Source of the DNA: Deltaproteobacteria bacterium
GTDB lineage: Bacteria > Desulfobacterota_B > Binatia > UBA9968
Direction: 5' to 3'
Length of the DNA: 64,000 nt
Assembly (NCBI GenBank): GCA_005879255.1
Contig: VBKY01000098.1
Location: 38,792 to 102,791, forward strand
Shown: positions 17,263-27,002 of the stretch, in pieces
How positions within the stretch are numbered: position 1 is the first letter of the stretch
Layout of the letters: each line of letters opens with the position of its first letter
The notes under the pieces: model-generated
What the model saw: only the letters and a program-made list of their open reading frames with translations
What the model was told of the DNA's origin: nothing
Database searches by the model: none
Position numbers and translations under genes: made by a program

Positions 17263-19435
17263 GGACATCAAAATTACCGATCTGGTTGAGAAAGTTCAGT
17301 CCTACTTTCCCGCCGCAGATGGCGCGCTGATCCGCCGAGCTTACGACTTCTCGGCGAAGGTGCACCAAGGCCAAAAACGCCTGAGCGGCGAGCCTTACCT
17401 GATCCATCCGATGGCGGTCGCCCGCATTATTGCGGAATTGAAGCTCGATGTGCCCAGCGTCGTCGCCGGCCTGTTACACGATACGGTTGAAGACACGTTG
17501 ACGTCCTTGGACGAGCTCCGGGATCTCTTTGGTCGTGAGATTGCCGCCTTGGTCGATGGAGTGACTAAGTTGGGGCGCGCCAATTTTAGCAGTCGAGAGG
17601 AAAAGCAGGCGGAGAACTTCCGCAAAATGCTACTGGCCATGGGAAAGGACGTTCGCGTCATTCTCATCAAGCTCGCCGACCGCGTTCACAATATGCGCAC
17701 GCTCGATCATATGCCGATGGAAAAACAGATCCTCACGGCGCAGGAGACTTTGGATATTTATGCGCCGTTGTCACACCGGCTCGGCATTGCTTGGATCAAG
17801 AGCGAATTGGAAGATTTAGCTCTTAAGTACCTCCATCCGGAAATTTACTATCAGCTCAAGCGCAACGTCGCCAAGAAAAAAAGCGATCGCGAAAAGTACA
17901 TTGAAGAGGTGATCTCAGTCATCACCAAAAAGCTCGACGCCGAAGGTATCGACGCCGAAGTCAGCGGCAGGCCGAAGCATTTCTATAGCATTTATCAAAA
18001 GATGGAGAGCCAAAATCTGCTTTACGATCAGATCTATGATCTGGTAGCGTTTCGCATTTTGGTCGATACGCAGCGGGAGTGTTACGAAGCCCTCGGCGTG
18101 GTTCATTCCCAATGGCGCCCGGTTCCAGGACGGTTCAAAGACTACATTGCGATCCCGAAAACCAACATGTATCAATCGCTGCATACTAGCGTGATTGGTC
18201 CCTACGGTGAGCGAATCGAAATTCAGATCCGGACTCATGAAATGCACCGAGTAGACGAAGAAGGGATTGCCGCCCACTGGCGCTATAAGGAAGGGGAAGA
18301 TTTTCAGGTCAGCGACATTCAGCGATTTTCCTGGCTCCGACAATTGCTCGAATGGCAAGAAAATCTGCAAGATCCCCAGGAGTTCTTGCACAGTTTAAAA
18401 GAAGACTTGTTCTCCACCTCGATGTACGTGTTCACGCCGAAGGGAGATCTTTTGAATTTTCCGAAGGGCTCGACCGTTATCGATTTCGCCTATCGCATTC
18501 ATTCCGAAGTCGGGCATCACTGCTCCGGCGCGCGCGTTAACGGCCAGCTGGTGTCGCTCAAATACATATTGCGCAGCGGCGATACGGTGGAAATCATCAC
18601 GACGCAGCAACAGACGCCTGCACGCGACTGGCTCAAATGGGTAAAAACACCGCGGGCGAAATCGAAAATTCGCAACTGGCTCAAGACGCAGCAACGCGAC
18701 CGAAGCGTGGTCCTCGGACGGGAGATTCTTGAAGGTGATCTGCATCGCTATCAGCTCGATCTTGCGACGTTGCGCAACGACGGCAAGATCGCCTGGCTCA
18801 CGAAAGAGCTCGGCATGAAGGACGAAGAAGCGTTGCTCGCGGCCGTCGGCTACGGCCGCATCACCACCCGGCATGTTCTCACCAAGCTCGTTCCTGCCGA
18901 TAAGTTGGATCCCGGACTGAAAAAAACCGGTGGCTCGCTGGAAGGCTTTGGGATTCGCGTCAAAGGTGTCGACGACGTGTTGGTGCGATTTGCTCTTTGT
19001 TGCCATCCGCTGCCGGGTGAGCATATCGTGGGATTTATTACTCGTGGCCGAGGCGTGACCGTCCATACCGTCGGCTGTCCTACCGTGCTGGAAAGCGATC
19101 CGCACCGCAAGATCGATGTCAGTTGGGAAGAAAACGGTCAGTCGCCGCGACCGGTGAAGATCGAAGTAACCTGCGTTGATCAACCCGGCTTACTGGCCGC
19201 GATCAGCTCGGCGATCACCAGTGCCGAGGCGAATATCGCCCGCGCTCAAGTGAGAACCTATTCCAGCCAACGTGCGATCAACACGTTTGAAGTGATGATC
19301 AAGAATTCCGAACACCTCAAACAAGTCCTGCAGAATATTTCCAAGGTAAAAGGAGTCTATAAGGCCGTTCGCGCCCGCGGTAGAGCCGGCGGCAAATTAG
19401 AGCTAGACCAAGTGCCGAAAGAGGAGTTGCACTGA
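17255..19435 (+). CDS. spoT: Bifunctional (p)ppGpp synthetase/hydrolase (RelA/SpoT family)
   Basis: A 726-residue long RSH enzyme. The HD hydrolase domain has HDTVEDT at 75-81, so hydrolysis should be active. The synthetase domain has RFKDYIAIPKTNMYQSLHTS around 292-311 and EEGIAAHWRYKEG. A TGS domain starts near 391 (VFTPKGDLLNFPKGSTVIDF), a conserved Cys-containing segment FALCCHPLPGE is near 573, and an ACT domain covers about 635-710. The stringent-response alarmone is therefore both made and removed by this protein. It overlaps gmk by 8 bp. Confidence 0.95.
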   Translation: MSKDIKITDLVEKVQSYFPAADGALIRRAYDFSAKVHQGQKRLSGEPYLIHPMAVARIIAELKLDVPSVVAGLLHDTVEDTLTSLDELRDLFGREIAALVDGVTKLGRANFSSREEKQAENFRKMLLAMGKDVRVILIKLADRVHNMRTLDHMPMEKQILTAQETLDIYAPLSHRLGIAWIKSELEDLALKYLHPEIYYQLKRNVAKKKSDREKYIEEVISVITKKLDAEGIDAEVSGRPKHFYSIYQKMESQNLLYDQIYDLVAFRILVDTQRECYEALGVVHSQWRPVPGRFKDYIAIPKTNMYQSLHTSVIGPYGERIEIQIRTHEMHRVDEEGIAAHWRYKEGEDFQVSDIQRFSWLRQLLEWQENLQDPQEFLHSLKEDLFSTSMYVFTPKGDLLNFPKGSTVIDFAYRIHSEVGHHCSGARVNGQLVSLKYILRSGDTVEIITTQQQTPARDWLKWVKTPRAKSKIRNWLKTQQRDRSVVLGREILEGDLHRYQLDLATLRNDGKIAWLTKELGMKDEEALLAAVGYGRITTRHVLTKLVPADKLDPGLKKTGGSLEGFGIRVKGVDDVLVRFALCCHPLPGEHIVGFITRGRGVTVHTVGCPTVLESDPHRKIDVSWEENGQSPRPVKIEVTCVDQPGLLAAISSAITSAEANIARAQVRTYSSQRAINTFEVMIKNSEHLKQVLQNISKVKGVYKAVRARGRAGGKLELDQVPKEELH

Positions 19436-19453
19436 GACCGAAGCGCTAAACAA

Positions 19454-19645
19454 CTAGGCGACTTTCTGAACGCGGCCCGAATGAATACAATCCGTACAGA
19501 CCAAGGCGCGTTTTACTTGTCCGTTGAAGTTGCCCTTGACGCGTTGGAGATTCGGTCGCCAGGCGCGTTTGGTTTTGTTGTTGGCATGACTGACGTTGTA
19601 GCCAATGGATCGGCCCTTGCCGCAAATTGAACAAACTCTCGCCAT
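19454..19645 (-). CDS. rpmB: 50S ribosomal protein L28
   Basis: A 63-residue protein [20 protein letters not shown] with the typical [15 protein letters not shown] segment and a second Cys pair CTDC near 51-54, so this is the zinc-ribbon (C+) form of L28. It is transcribed on the - strand, 1 nt after rfaE2, with AAGGA in the end of that gene serving as ribosome-binding site. It converges on spoT with only 18 nt between the stops, and no obvious terminator fits there. Confidence 0.95.
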   Translation of the reverse strand: MARVCSICGKGRSIGYNVSHANNKTKRAWRPNLQRVKGNFNGQVKRALVCTDCIHSGRVQKVA

Positions 19646-19646
19646 C

Positions 19647-20117
19647 TTAGTTTCGTATCCTTTCGATAATTTCGCTCGTTGAATATCCTTTCAAGTACGG
19701 CACGAGAACCACGCGGCCGCCCTCCCGTTCGACGATGTCGGCGCCGACGACCCCGTCTGCGCCCCAGTCTCCGCCTTTGGCCAACACGTTGGGCTTTATC
19801 GCAGTGATCAACTTGGAAGGATCAGGCTCGTCAAAAAGAATGACGTAGTCTACCATCTCCATCGCCGCGATCAACTCAAGTCGGTCCATTTCGGCGGCAA
19901 CCGGTCGCGTCGGACCCTTAATCGCCTTGACCGATTGGTCACTGTTGATGGCGACGACGAGTAGATCGCCGGCGGCTTTCGCTTGCCGCAGGACGTGTAC
20001 GTGGCCGCGATGGAGAAGGTCAAAACAGCCATTGGTGAAAACAACTGATTTACCGTTCCTGCGCGCTTGAGCAGCGATCTTAATCAGCTCATCGAGAGTT
20101 TTGAGCTTATCGGACAC
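19647..20117 (-). CDS. rfaE2: D-glycero-beta-D-manno-heptose 1-phosphate adenylyltransferase (HldE cytidylyltransferase-like domain)
   Basis: Nucleotidyltransferase of 156 residues that forms ADP-D,D-heptose. The signature [19 protein letters not shown], with the HxGH-like HRGH, lies at 25-43, and the later [13 protein letters not shown] matches the ISTT-like C-terminal motif. It complements rfaE1 4 kb away on the other strand. Start is GTG at 20117. Directly downstream rpmB follows with a 1-nt gap. Only the epimerase HldD is missing from the window for the heptose donor pathway. Confidence 0.92.
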   Translation of the reverse strand: MSDKLKTLDELIKIAAQARRNGKSVVFTNGCFDLLHRGHVHVLRQAKAAGDLLVVAINSDQSVKAIKGPTRPVAAEMDRLELIAAMEMVDYVILFDEPDPSKLITAIKPNVLAKGGDWGADGVVGADIVEREGGRVVLVPYLKGYSTSEIIERIRN

Positions 20118-20186
20118 AATCTTCGGTTAGCATGATAACTCGTTGTTTTCAATTAATTTTTCAAGTCGACGGTCACTTTCTCCAGC

Positions 20187-20215
20187 TTGACCTTGCAGAT
20201 GAATTTCGCTAAGGT
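20187..20215 (+). promoter_or_regulatory. Possible sigma-70 promoter of the ubiD-family gene
   Basis: TTGACC (20187-20192) and TAAGGT (20210-20215) are separated by 17 nt, about 60 nt before the start codon, in the divergent gap between rfaE2 and the UbiD gene. The -10 element is imperfect, so this is a sequence match only. Confidence 0.35.
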
Positions 20216-20274
20216 TTGGCTGCAACAACTCCACTTCTTGGCAAATCGTTTTCAAACAAATCAGGAGGCAATAA

Positions 20275-21714
20275 ATGGAATATCAGGATCTGCGAGACTG
20301 GATCCAAATCGCCGATGAAATGGGCGAACTCAAAACGTTAAAGGGCTGCGATTGGAATCTGGAGATTGGTGCGATTACCGAATTGGTTCATCACAAGGAA
20401 GACGGCCCAGCCGTCCTGTTTGAAGACATCAAGGGCTATCCAAAAGGCTACCGTGTTTTGTCTAATTCGTTGTCGTCGCGCAAGCGCCTGGCCCTGACCC
20501 TCGGGCTTCCTCCGGGCGATACCAAGATGGATTTCGTAAGAATCTGGAAAGAAAACTACAAAAAGATTAAGCCGGTTCCGGCGAAATTCGTCAAGAAGAC
20601 ACCGTTACTGGAAAACGTGTACAAAGATGGCGATATCGACATGTTCAAGTTTCCCACGCCGCTCTGGCATGACAAGGACGGCGGCCGCTACATCGGCACG
20701 GGCAGCGTCGATATTACCCGCGATCCCGACGAAGGGTGGGTCAACTACGGTACGTATCGCGTCATGATCCATGACAAGAATAAGCTGGGATTTTATATCT
20801 CGCCGGGCAAACACGGCCGCATTCAGCGGGAAAAATACGCTGCCAGCGGGCAGCCATTCAAAATTGCCATGTCCTTCGGCCATGATCCTTTAACCTTTCT
20901 GGCGGGCAGCATCGAAGTCCCGTATGGCGTGCCGGAATATGAGTTCATTGGCGGTATCCGCGGCGAGCCCTTTGAGATGATCGAGGGCGAATACTCGGGG
21001 TTACCGATTCCTGCCAACGCTGAGATCGTCATCGAAGGCGACGTCCATTTCGATAATCCTAAGGTCGAAGGACCGTTCGGTGAGTGGACGGGATATTATG
21101 CCAGCGCCGAGCGCGCGGAACCCTGGGTTGAAGTCAAACGGCTCTATCATCGTAGCGATCCGATTATCTTAGGCTCTCCTCCGGGTAGACCCCCCGCAGA
21201 ATTAGGCTGGTACCGTTCTTATCTTCGCTCCGCGCTGATTTGGGACGAGATGGAAAAAGCCGGCGTGCCGGATGTCAAAGGCGTGTGGCTCACGGTTTCC
21301 GGCGGCAGCCGATTGATAATGTGCGTGGCGATTAAACAGCGCTATCCCGGACATGCCAAGCAGGCGGCGGTTGTCGCTTCGCAGTGCCACGCAGGGGCGT
21401 ATCTCGGTCGCTTCGTCGTCGTTGTCGATGACGACATCGATCCGTCCAACACCGATGACATGATCTGGGCGATGGCTAGTCGCTGCGATCCCGCTGAAGA
21501 CATCGACATCCTGCGTCGCTGCTGGAGCGGTCCGCTGGATCCGATCATTCATCCGACCAAGAAGGGGTTTAACTCCCGCGCCATCATCGACGCCACCCGG
21601 CCCTACGAATGGATGAAGGATTTCCCGCCGGTGGCGGAATCCAGCAAAGAAGTATTGGACGCCACGGCGAAGAAGTGGGGTGCCGAGCTTTTCGGGGGCA
21701 ACGGCAAGAAGTAA
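20275..21714 (+). CDS. UbiD-family prenylated-FMN decarboxylase
   Basis: A 479-residue protein of the UbiD family, which uses prenylated FMN for reversible (de)carboxylation of unsaturated or aromatic acids. The N-terminal MEYQDLRDWIQIADEMGEL, the GYPKGYRVLSNSL segment and the catalytic-region EGPFGEWTGYY at 265-275 (Glu265, Glu270) are clear. AGGAGG lies 6 nt before the ATG. No UbiX flavin prenyltransferase is next to it, so this must be elsewhere. Substrate is unknown; the ubiquinone role is possible but many relatives degrade aromatics. Confidence 0.9.
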   Translation: MEYQDLRDWIQIADEMGELKTLKGCDWNLEIGAITELVHHKEDGPAVLFEDIKGYPKGYRVLSNSLSSRKRLALTLGLPPGDTKMDFVRIWKENYKKIKPVPAKFVKKTPLLENVYKDGDIDMFKFPTPLWHDKDGGRYIGTGSVDITRDPDEGWVNYGTYRVMIHDKNKLGFYISPGKHGRIQREKYAASGQPFKIAMSFGHDPLTFLAGSIEVPYGVPEYEFIGGIRGEPFEMIEGEYSGLPIPANAEIVIEGDVHFDNPKVEGPFGEWTGYYASAERAEPWVEVKRLYHRSDPIILGSPPGRPPAELGWYRSYLRSALIWDEMEKAGVPDVKGVWLTVSGGSRLIMCVAIKQRYPGHAKQAAVVASQCHAGAYLGRFVVVVDDDIDPSNTDDMIWAMASRCDPAEDIDILRRCWSGPLDPIIHPTKKGFNSRAIIDATRPYEWMKDFPPVAESSKEVLDATAKKWGAELFGGNGKK

Positions 21715-21740
21715 GAAATTCCAAACGGTTTCGTTGCTAA

Positions 21741-22532
21741 CTACGAGGGCAAGTCGATCACGAGCGTGGTCGGCTTGCCCTTTTTTATCACTTCGAGCTT
21801 GATTTGACTCGACGATTTCATGGTTTGGATCAACGACTCGAGGTCGGTGGCGGAGCTAATGACCTGCTCATTTGCTTTGGTGATGATATCGCCGCGCTGA
21901 AGACCGGCTTTCATTGCCGAGCTGCCGAGCGCGACTTCGGTGACCAGGACGCCCTTCTGCTGTTGGCTCTCTAGAAGATTCGCCAGTTCAGTGGTCAGAT
22001 CCTGCGCTTGAATGCCCAATCTCTTTTGGGTTTGCTCGCTGCGGGTCGGCTGCGACGGCATGGGCTTCGACTTCGCCAGCACTTGGGTCGAAGCGAAGAT
22101 TGGAGCCTTCATGCGCAGGGCGACGGCGATGGCATCGCTCGGCCGGCAGTCGATCTGCAGTTCTTGGCCTTTGACCCCTAGAGATAGAATCGCAAAGTAG
22201 GTGCTATTGCGCAGGTCGGTGATGGTCGCGCGCTGCAGCGTCGCGCCGAGCCCTTGAAGGATATTGCGAATCAGATCGTGGGTCAGCGGCCGCGGAACTT
22301 TGATTTGCTCGATCTCGATCGCGATGGCTCGGGCTTCCGGGACGTCGATCCAAATCGGCAGCAGTTTTTTATCGGCAACCGTCTCCAATACGACGACGGG
22401 AGATTGGGAATTGGGATCGACCATCACGGTCTTGACCTTCGTCTCCACGGCAGCCGATCCCTGCGCGGCTTGAAGCTCGCTGGCGTAGCCGAAAGTTAAG
22501 AACGGCAGAAGCAGCCAGATGTCCCATTTCAT
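21741..22532 (-). CDS. Secreted bifunctional-nuclease-like (DUF151) domain fused to a PDZ domain
   Basis: The 263-residue product starts with a signal-peptide-like stretch (MKWDIWLLLPFLTFGYASE, likely cleavage near AAQ). Residues about 30-150 form a BFN/DUF151 domain: VMVDPNSQSPVVVLE, LPIWIDVPEARAIAIE, and ELQIDCRPSDAIAVALRM with the conserved DxRPSDA. Residues about 175-263 are a PDZ domain (GVLVTEVALGSSAMKAGLQRGDII). A strong AGGAGG precedes the start. Cytosolic BFN proteins act on nucleic acids; an exported one joined to PDZ is unusual, and its role is unknown. Confidence 0.85.
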   Translation of the reverse strand: MKWDIWLLLPFLTFGYASELQAAQGSAAVETKVKTVMVDPNSQSPVVVLETVADKKLLPIWIDVPEARAIAIEIEQIKVPRPLTHDLIRNILQGLGATLQRATITDLRNSTYFAILSLGVKGQELQIDCRPSDAIAVALRMKAPIFASTQVLAKSKPMPSQPTRSEQTQKRLGIQAQDLTTELANLLESQQQKGVLVTEVALGSSAMKAGLQRGDIITKANEQVISSATDLESLIQTMKSSSQIKLEVIKKGKPTTLVIDLPS

Positions 22533-22661
22533 AAGACCTCCTGAACCCGCTGGGTGTGCCTCGCAAAAGGCATCTTCAGGTTATCCACCCACCTCGGGTT
22601 ATGTCAATTACGCGACTTATCTTGACCGGATGAATCGAGCTACGTTATTGTCGAATCGGGA

Positions 22662-24410
22662 GTGAGACGTCAAGTGAAAATTCAAATCCTGTCCGAAGCC
22701 ATGGCAAGCCGCATCGCTGCCGGTGAAGTGGTCGAGCGCCCGGCGTCGGTGGTCAAAGAGCTGATCGAGAACTCGCTCGACGCCGGGGCAACGGAGATTT
22801 TTATTTGGATCGAAAGAAGCGGCACATCGTTGATTCGCGTCACCGACAACGGCGAAGGAATGGGAGCAGAGGACCTGTATCTTGCAGTTGAGCGTCATGC
22901 GACGAGCAAACTCAAGGACGATGACGATTTGTTTCGCATTGCCACCTTGGGATTTCGCGGCGAGGCTTTGCCGAGCATCGGAGCCGTCGCCAAGCTGGAA
23001 ATTCTGTCTCGTGTAGCGAGCGCACCAATGGGATATCGCTTGCGGGTCGATGGCGGAAAGAAGGACGAGGTTGCTCCGGCGGCAGTTTCCATCGGCACGA
23101 CCGTCGAGATCAAAGAGATTTTTTTCAACACGCCGGCACGAAAAAAGTTTCTCAAGTCTCCGGCCACCGAGTTGAGCCATATTTGCGACGCCGTCAACCG
23201 CATGGCACTGGCGCAGCCGAGCGCTCATTTCCGCTTGCAGCATGATGGCCGCACGGTTGCCGACTACGTGGCCGTGAGCGACGGGAAGGATCGCTTGCAT
23301 CAAGTGTTGGGAGGCGAGATTGCCAAGGACTTGGTGCCATTTCGCTTCGCTGGAGGAGAAGTCACGGTTCACGGTTATTTGAGCTCTGCACCCGCTTCTT
23401 TTCCCAACGCGCGCTATCTTTATACTTTCGTCAATCACCGCTACGTGCGCGACAAGGTTTTGACCCATGCGGTGCTGCACGGCTACGAAACCTTGCTGAT
23501 GAAAGGCCAGTATCCCGCTGTCCTGTTATTTCTCGACGTTCCTTTCGCCGACATCGATGTTAACGTTCATCCGGCCAAGTATGAAGTGCGCTTTCGCCGT
23601 CAATCGGATATTCACGAAGCCGTGGCGCGGGGGATTCGGCAGGCGCTAAGGCAGGAAGCGAAAGAGCCGGTACTGCGAATGAGCCCGATTCCAAATACGC
23701 CGTTCTCCGTCGTCCGTGAATCGGCTCTGCCCTATGGCGGCCCCCCCTTCGGCGGATCGGATTCTTCGTGGCCTCGTGAAACAGCTTTTGTCATGCCGTC
23801 GTCGGTGCCATCAACGCAAGCGGGGTTCTTTTCCTCGCTTAACGTTTTGGGACAGATTCTCGGCTGCTACCTGGTTTGTTCGTGGTCCCGAGGACTGGTG
23901 CTCATTGACCAACATGCTGCCCATGAGCGAGTCGCTTTCGAAAAATTGCGCCGCCAAATGGAAGACGGGAAGGTGGAAACACAAAGCCTCTTGATACCGC
24001 AGACGGTTGAGCTCACCGCCGGGGAGGTGATGCTCTTGGAACAAAAGCTCGAAATGCTCGAGCGTTTCGGTTTCTTGCTCGAACCCTTCGGACCCAACGC
24101 CTACGCGATTACAGCCGCGCCGGCACTTCTTCCAGAAGGCGACTACAGCCTCGTGGTGCGGCAGATGGTAACTGAACTGGCGGAAGTGGAAACCTCGGCA
24201 AAGCTGCGCCAGCATCTCGAAGACCGCCTGGCTACCATCGCCTGTCACAGCGTGATTCGTGCCAATCGCGCGCTCGAGAGAGACGAAATGCGCGCCTTGC
24301 TCGAAGATTTGGATCGAATCGAATTTGCCACCCAATGCCCGCACGGCCGCCCAGTGCTGATCGAGATCAGCCATGACGAGCTTGACAGAATGTTCAAGCG
24401 GATCGTGTGA
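22662..24410 (+). CDS. mutL: DNA mismatch repair protein MutL
   Basis: A 582-residue MutL. The N-terminal GHKL ATPase shows ENSLDAGAT, VTDNGEGM and GFRGEALPSI; the transducer domain shows HPAKYEVRF. The C-terminal domain carries the endonuclease motif DQHAAHERVAFE at 416-427, plus ACHSVIRANRAL and CPHGRP, so this is the nicking type found in species without MutH. GTG start at 22662, with GGGAG just upstream. The linker is short, which makes the protein shorter than many homologues. miaA follows in the common mutL-miaA order. Confidence 0.95.
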   Translation: MRRQVKIQILSEAMASRIAAGEVVERPASVVKELIENSLDAGATEIFIWIERSGTSLIRVTDNGEGMGAEDLYLAVERHATSKLKDDDDLFRIATLGFRGEALPSIGAVAKLEILSRVASAPMGYRLRVDGGKKDEVAPAAVSIGTTVEIKEIFFNTPARKKFLKSPATELSHICDAVNRMALAQPSAHFRLQHDGRTVADYVAVSDGKDRLHQVLGGEIAKDLVPFRFAGGEVTVHGYLSSAPASFPNARYLYTFVNHRYVRDKVLTHAVLHGYETLLMKGQYPAVLLFLDVPFADIDVNVHPAKYEVRFRRQSDIHEAVARGIRQALRQEAKEPVLRMSPIPNTPFSVVRESALPYGGPPFGGSDSSWPRETAFVMPSSVPSTQAGFFSSLNVLGQILGCYLVCSWSRGLVLIDQHAAHERVAFEKLRRQMEDGKVETQSLLIPQTVELTAGEVMLLEQKLEMLERFGFLLEPFGPNAYAITAAPALLPEGDYSLVVRQMVTELAEVETSAKLRQHLEDRLATIACHSVIRANRALERDEMRALLEDLDRIEFATQCPHGRPVLIEISHDELDRMFKRIV

Positions 24411-24455
24411 AGCAGCACTCGATTTGCGGGGGTGCCGTCAGTTGCCGTTGCGCTC

Positions 24456-25370
24456 ATGAGACCCAAGATCGTTATTATTCTCGGCGCTACCGCGGTGGGC
24501 AAAAGCGCAGTCGCTTTGCGTTTGGCCGAGCATGTAAACGGCGAAATCGTCAATGCCGATTCGCAGCAAGTTTATCGCCATATGGATATCGGCACGGGAA
24601 AGCCGTCAAAAGCCGATCGCGAGCGCGTTCGCCATCATTTAATTGACATCGTCGCCCCGAACGAGGAATTTAACGCCGCCCTATTTCGCCGCTTGGCGAC
24701 AGACAGCATCGGGCAGATTCATGCCAGGGAACGAAAGGTGATCGTCTGCGGTGGAACAGGGCTTTACCTAAGAGCGTTGACGCATGGACTATTCGAAGGA
24801 CCCGGACAGGATCCGGATGTTCGCAATGCGTTGGAACAAGAGATCGCAAACAGCAGCCTGGCTGTTTTGTATCAACGTTTGGAAAAAATCGATCCGACGG
24901 TAGGCGCGACGATTCATCGAAACGATCGCCAACGAATTATTCGTGCCCTAGAGGTCTATCAGCTCACGGGTAGGCCGCTGAGCGAATGGCACAAGGAACA
25001 TGGGTTTCAGGAAGATCCATTTGACATCCTCAAAATAGGTTTGCTGCGGGAACGTACCGAGCTGTATGACTTGATCAATTTGCGCAGCGAGCGGATGATC
25101 AGGGATGGTTTTTTGGAAGAGGTTCGCGGATTGGTCGCCCGCGGATTTGACTTGGCTCTCAAACCGCTCCGCAGCGTCGGTTATCGGCAGATGGGGCAGG
25201 TACTTCGAGGCCTGCAAAGAGTAGAAGATGCTCTCGAAGAAATGAAACAGGAGACGCGTCATCTCGCTAAACGGCAACTGACCTGGTTTCGACGCGACGA
25301 GGAAATCCACTGGTATCATCCTGAAAAGCAGCGGCGGGAGATCTTGCAATCGGCTGAGACGTTTCTTTAG
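24456..25370 (+). CDS. miaA: tRNA dimethylallyltransferase MiaA
   Basis: Transfers dimethylallyl to the N6 of A37 in tRNAs reading UNN codons. The P-loop GATAVGKS is at 10-17, followed by NADSQQVYRHMDIGTGKP and HHLIDIVAP, and the C-terminal RHLAKRQLTWFRRD segment. The start ATG 24456 places the P-loop at the usual distance; an in-frame GTG at 24432 would add eight residues. Length of 304 is normal. The gene sits 45 nt after mutL and is probably co-transcribed with it. Confidence 0.94.
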   Translation: MRPKIVIILGATAVGKSAVALRLAEHVNGEIVNADSQQVYRHMDIGTGKPSKADRERVRHHLIDIVAPNEEFNAALFRRLATDSIGQIHARERKVIVCGGTGLYLRALTHGLFEGPGQDPDVRNALEQEIANSSLAVLYQRLEKIDPTVGATIHRNDRQRIIRALEVYQLTGRPLSEWHKEHGFQEDPFDILKIGLLRERTELYDLINLRSERMIRDGFLEEVRGLVARGFDLALKPLRSVGYRQMGQVLRGLQRVEDALEEMKQETRHLAKRQLTWFRRDEEIHWYHPEKQRREILQSAETFL

Positions 25371-25414
25371 CAACGTCATCGAAACGGCGAACAACGCGGA
25401 AGAGTGGGGTGAAC

Positions 25415-26836
25415 ATGACTAGGGCAAAGCCAAGCGCTTATTTCGTGATTTTAATTCTGTTGGTTGTGGTGTGTCTCGGCTCATCGAACGGCGGTCATGC
25501 CGCGGATTCGGCGATTGACTGGAAAGCGCTGGAAGAGGAGGCTGTCGCCCTCCTCAGCCGTTACATACAAATCGATACGACCAACCCGCCCGGCAACGAA
25601 ATCAGGGCGGCACAGTTTTTAAAGGAAATCTTCGATCGCGAGGGTATCGAAGCTAAAGTCATCGAGTCAGCGCCCGGCAGGGGGAATATTTTCGCGCGGC
25701 TTCGCGGTAATGGTACCAAGAAAGGAATCGTTCTGCTAAATCACATGGACGTGGTTCCCGCGGAAGCGAAGCTCTGGAAAGAGCCGCCGTTCAGTGGCGT
25801 GATCAAGGAGGGCATCATCTGGGGACGCGGTGCGCTGGATATGAAAGGTTCCGCGATTTTGGAATTGATCGCCATCCTGGCCCTCAAGCGACAAAACGTG
25901 CCGCTGAAGGGTGATGTGATATTTCTCGGCACGGCCGACGAAGAAGCCGGTGGCGCGCTCGGCGCCGGTTACCTGGTGGAAAAGCAACCCGAGCTATTCA
26001 AGAATGTCGGGTTGGTGCTTAATGAAGGCGGCGGTATTCGCGTTGGCGACGATGGCCGTGCTCGTGTCTACAACGTCAGCGTGGCGGAGAAAACTCCGCT
26101 TTGGTTGAAACTCGCGGCCGCCGGGATCCCCGGACACGGTTCGACGCCTGGGAACAATCTTGCAGTCAATAAGCTGCTTGCCGCGTTGAATCGGATCATG
26201 AGCTATCAGAGCCCGATCAAGGTTGTACCGGAAATCCAGAAATACTACGCCGATACGGCGGCTTCGGAACCGGAGGCGCGGCGACACCACTACCGAGATT
26301 TACGCAAAGCGTTGCAAGATTCGGCGTTTCAAGCTGAATTCCTCAAGGAGCCACGTAATAGCGCGAGCGTGCGTAACACGATCGCCATCACCGGCATCAA
26401 AGGTTCCGACAAGGTGAATGTTATCCCTGCGTTCGCGACCGCGGAGCTCGATGTTCGACTGCTTCCCGGAGAGGATCCAAAGGCGTTCATTGAGGAATTG
26501 CGTAAGATTATCGCCGACGACTCGATCAAGCTTGAAGTCCTGCTGTCGTTTCCCGCCGCCACATCGCCGCCTCATCCCGAGGCGATGAAAGTCATTGCTG
26601 AATTCGCCAAAGCTCATGACGCCGGCGCTTCTGTAGTCGCGCCATTAGTGCGAGGCTTCACCGATTGTCATTTCTTTCGTGAAAAGGGCATTCCCTGTTT
26701 AGGATTCATGCCCCATCGCAGTACACCGAGTGGCGAAGGTTTGGTTCACGGTGTCGACGAGCGCGTCTCGGTGGAGAGCCTAAAATTCGGTGTCCGCGCC
26801 TTGTATGAGATCGTCAGCAAGTTGGCGACTGAATAG
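25415..26836 (+). CDS. Exported M20-family zinc metallopeptidase
   Basis: A 473-residue M20/M25/M40 metallopeptidase or deacylase with an N-terminal signal or anchor segment (about residues 8-32, ending GGHAADS). Metal and catalytic motifs are present: NHMDVVPAE, WGRGALDMKG, TADEEAGG with the general-base Glu pair, and the later PLVRGFTDCHFF with a metal-binding His. A dimerisation domain occupies the middle. GTG 25409 is also in frame. It is probably periplasmic and acts on peptides or N-acyl amino acids; substrate unknown. Confidence 0.87.
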   Translation: MTRAKPSAYFVILILLVVVCLGSSNGGHAADSAIDWKALEEEAVALLSRYIQIDTTNPPGNEIRAAQFLKEIFDREGIEAKVIESAPGRGNIFARLRGNGTKKGIVLLNHMDVVPAEAKLWKEPPFSGVIKEGIIWGRGALDMKGSAILELIAILALKRQNVPLKGDVIFLGTADEEAGGALGAGYLVEKQPELFKNVGLVLNEGGGIRVGDDGRARVYNVSVAEKTPLWLKLAAAGIPGHGSTPGNNLAVNKLLAALNRIMSYQSPIKVVPEIQKYYADTAASEPEARRHHYRDLRKALQDSAFQAEFLKEPRNSASVRNTIAITGIKGSDKVNVIPAFATAELDVRLLPGEDPKAFIEELRKIIADDSIKLEVLLSFPAATSPPHPEAMKVIAEFAKAHDAGASVVAPLVRGFTDCHFFREKGIPCLGFMPHRSTPSGEGLVHGVDERVSVESLKFGVRALYEIVSKLATE

Positions 26837-27002
26837 CGCGCAATTCACGCCAGAAACGAATTTGGTACAACCCTCGCCCCATAGGAGATGTCAGGGTAAG
26901 CATAGTGGATTGTGCCCCTCACCCGCCGCTGCGCGGCGGCTTCTCACGGGGGCGAGGCGAAGATATTTGTGCGGATTCGAAACACGACACTCTAAACCGA
27001 AT

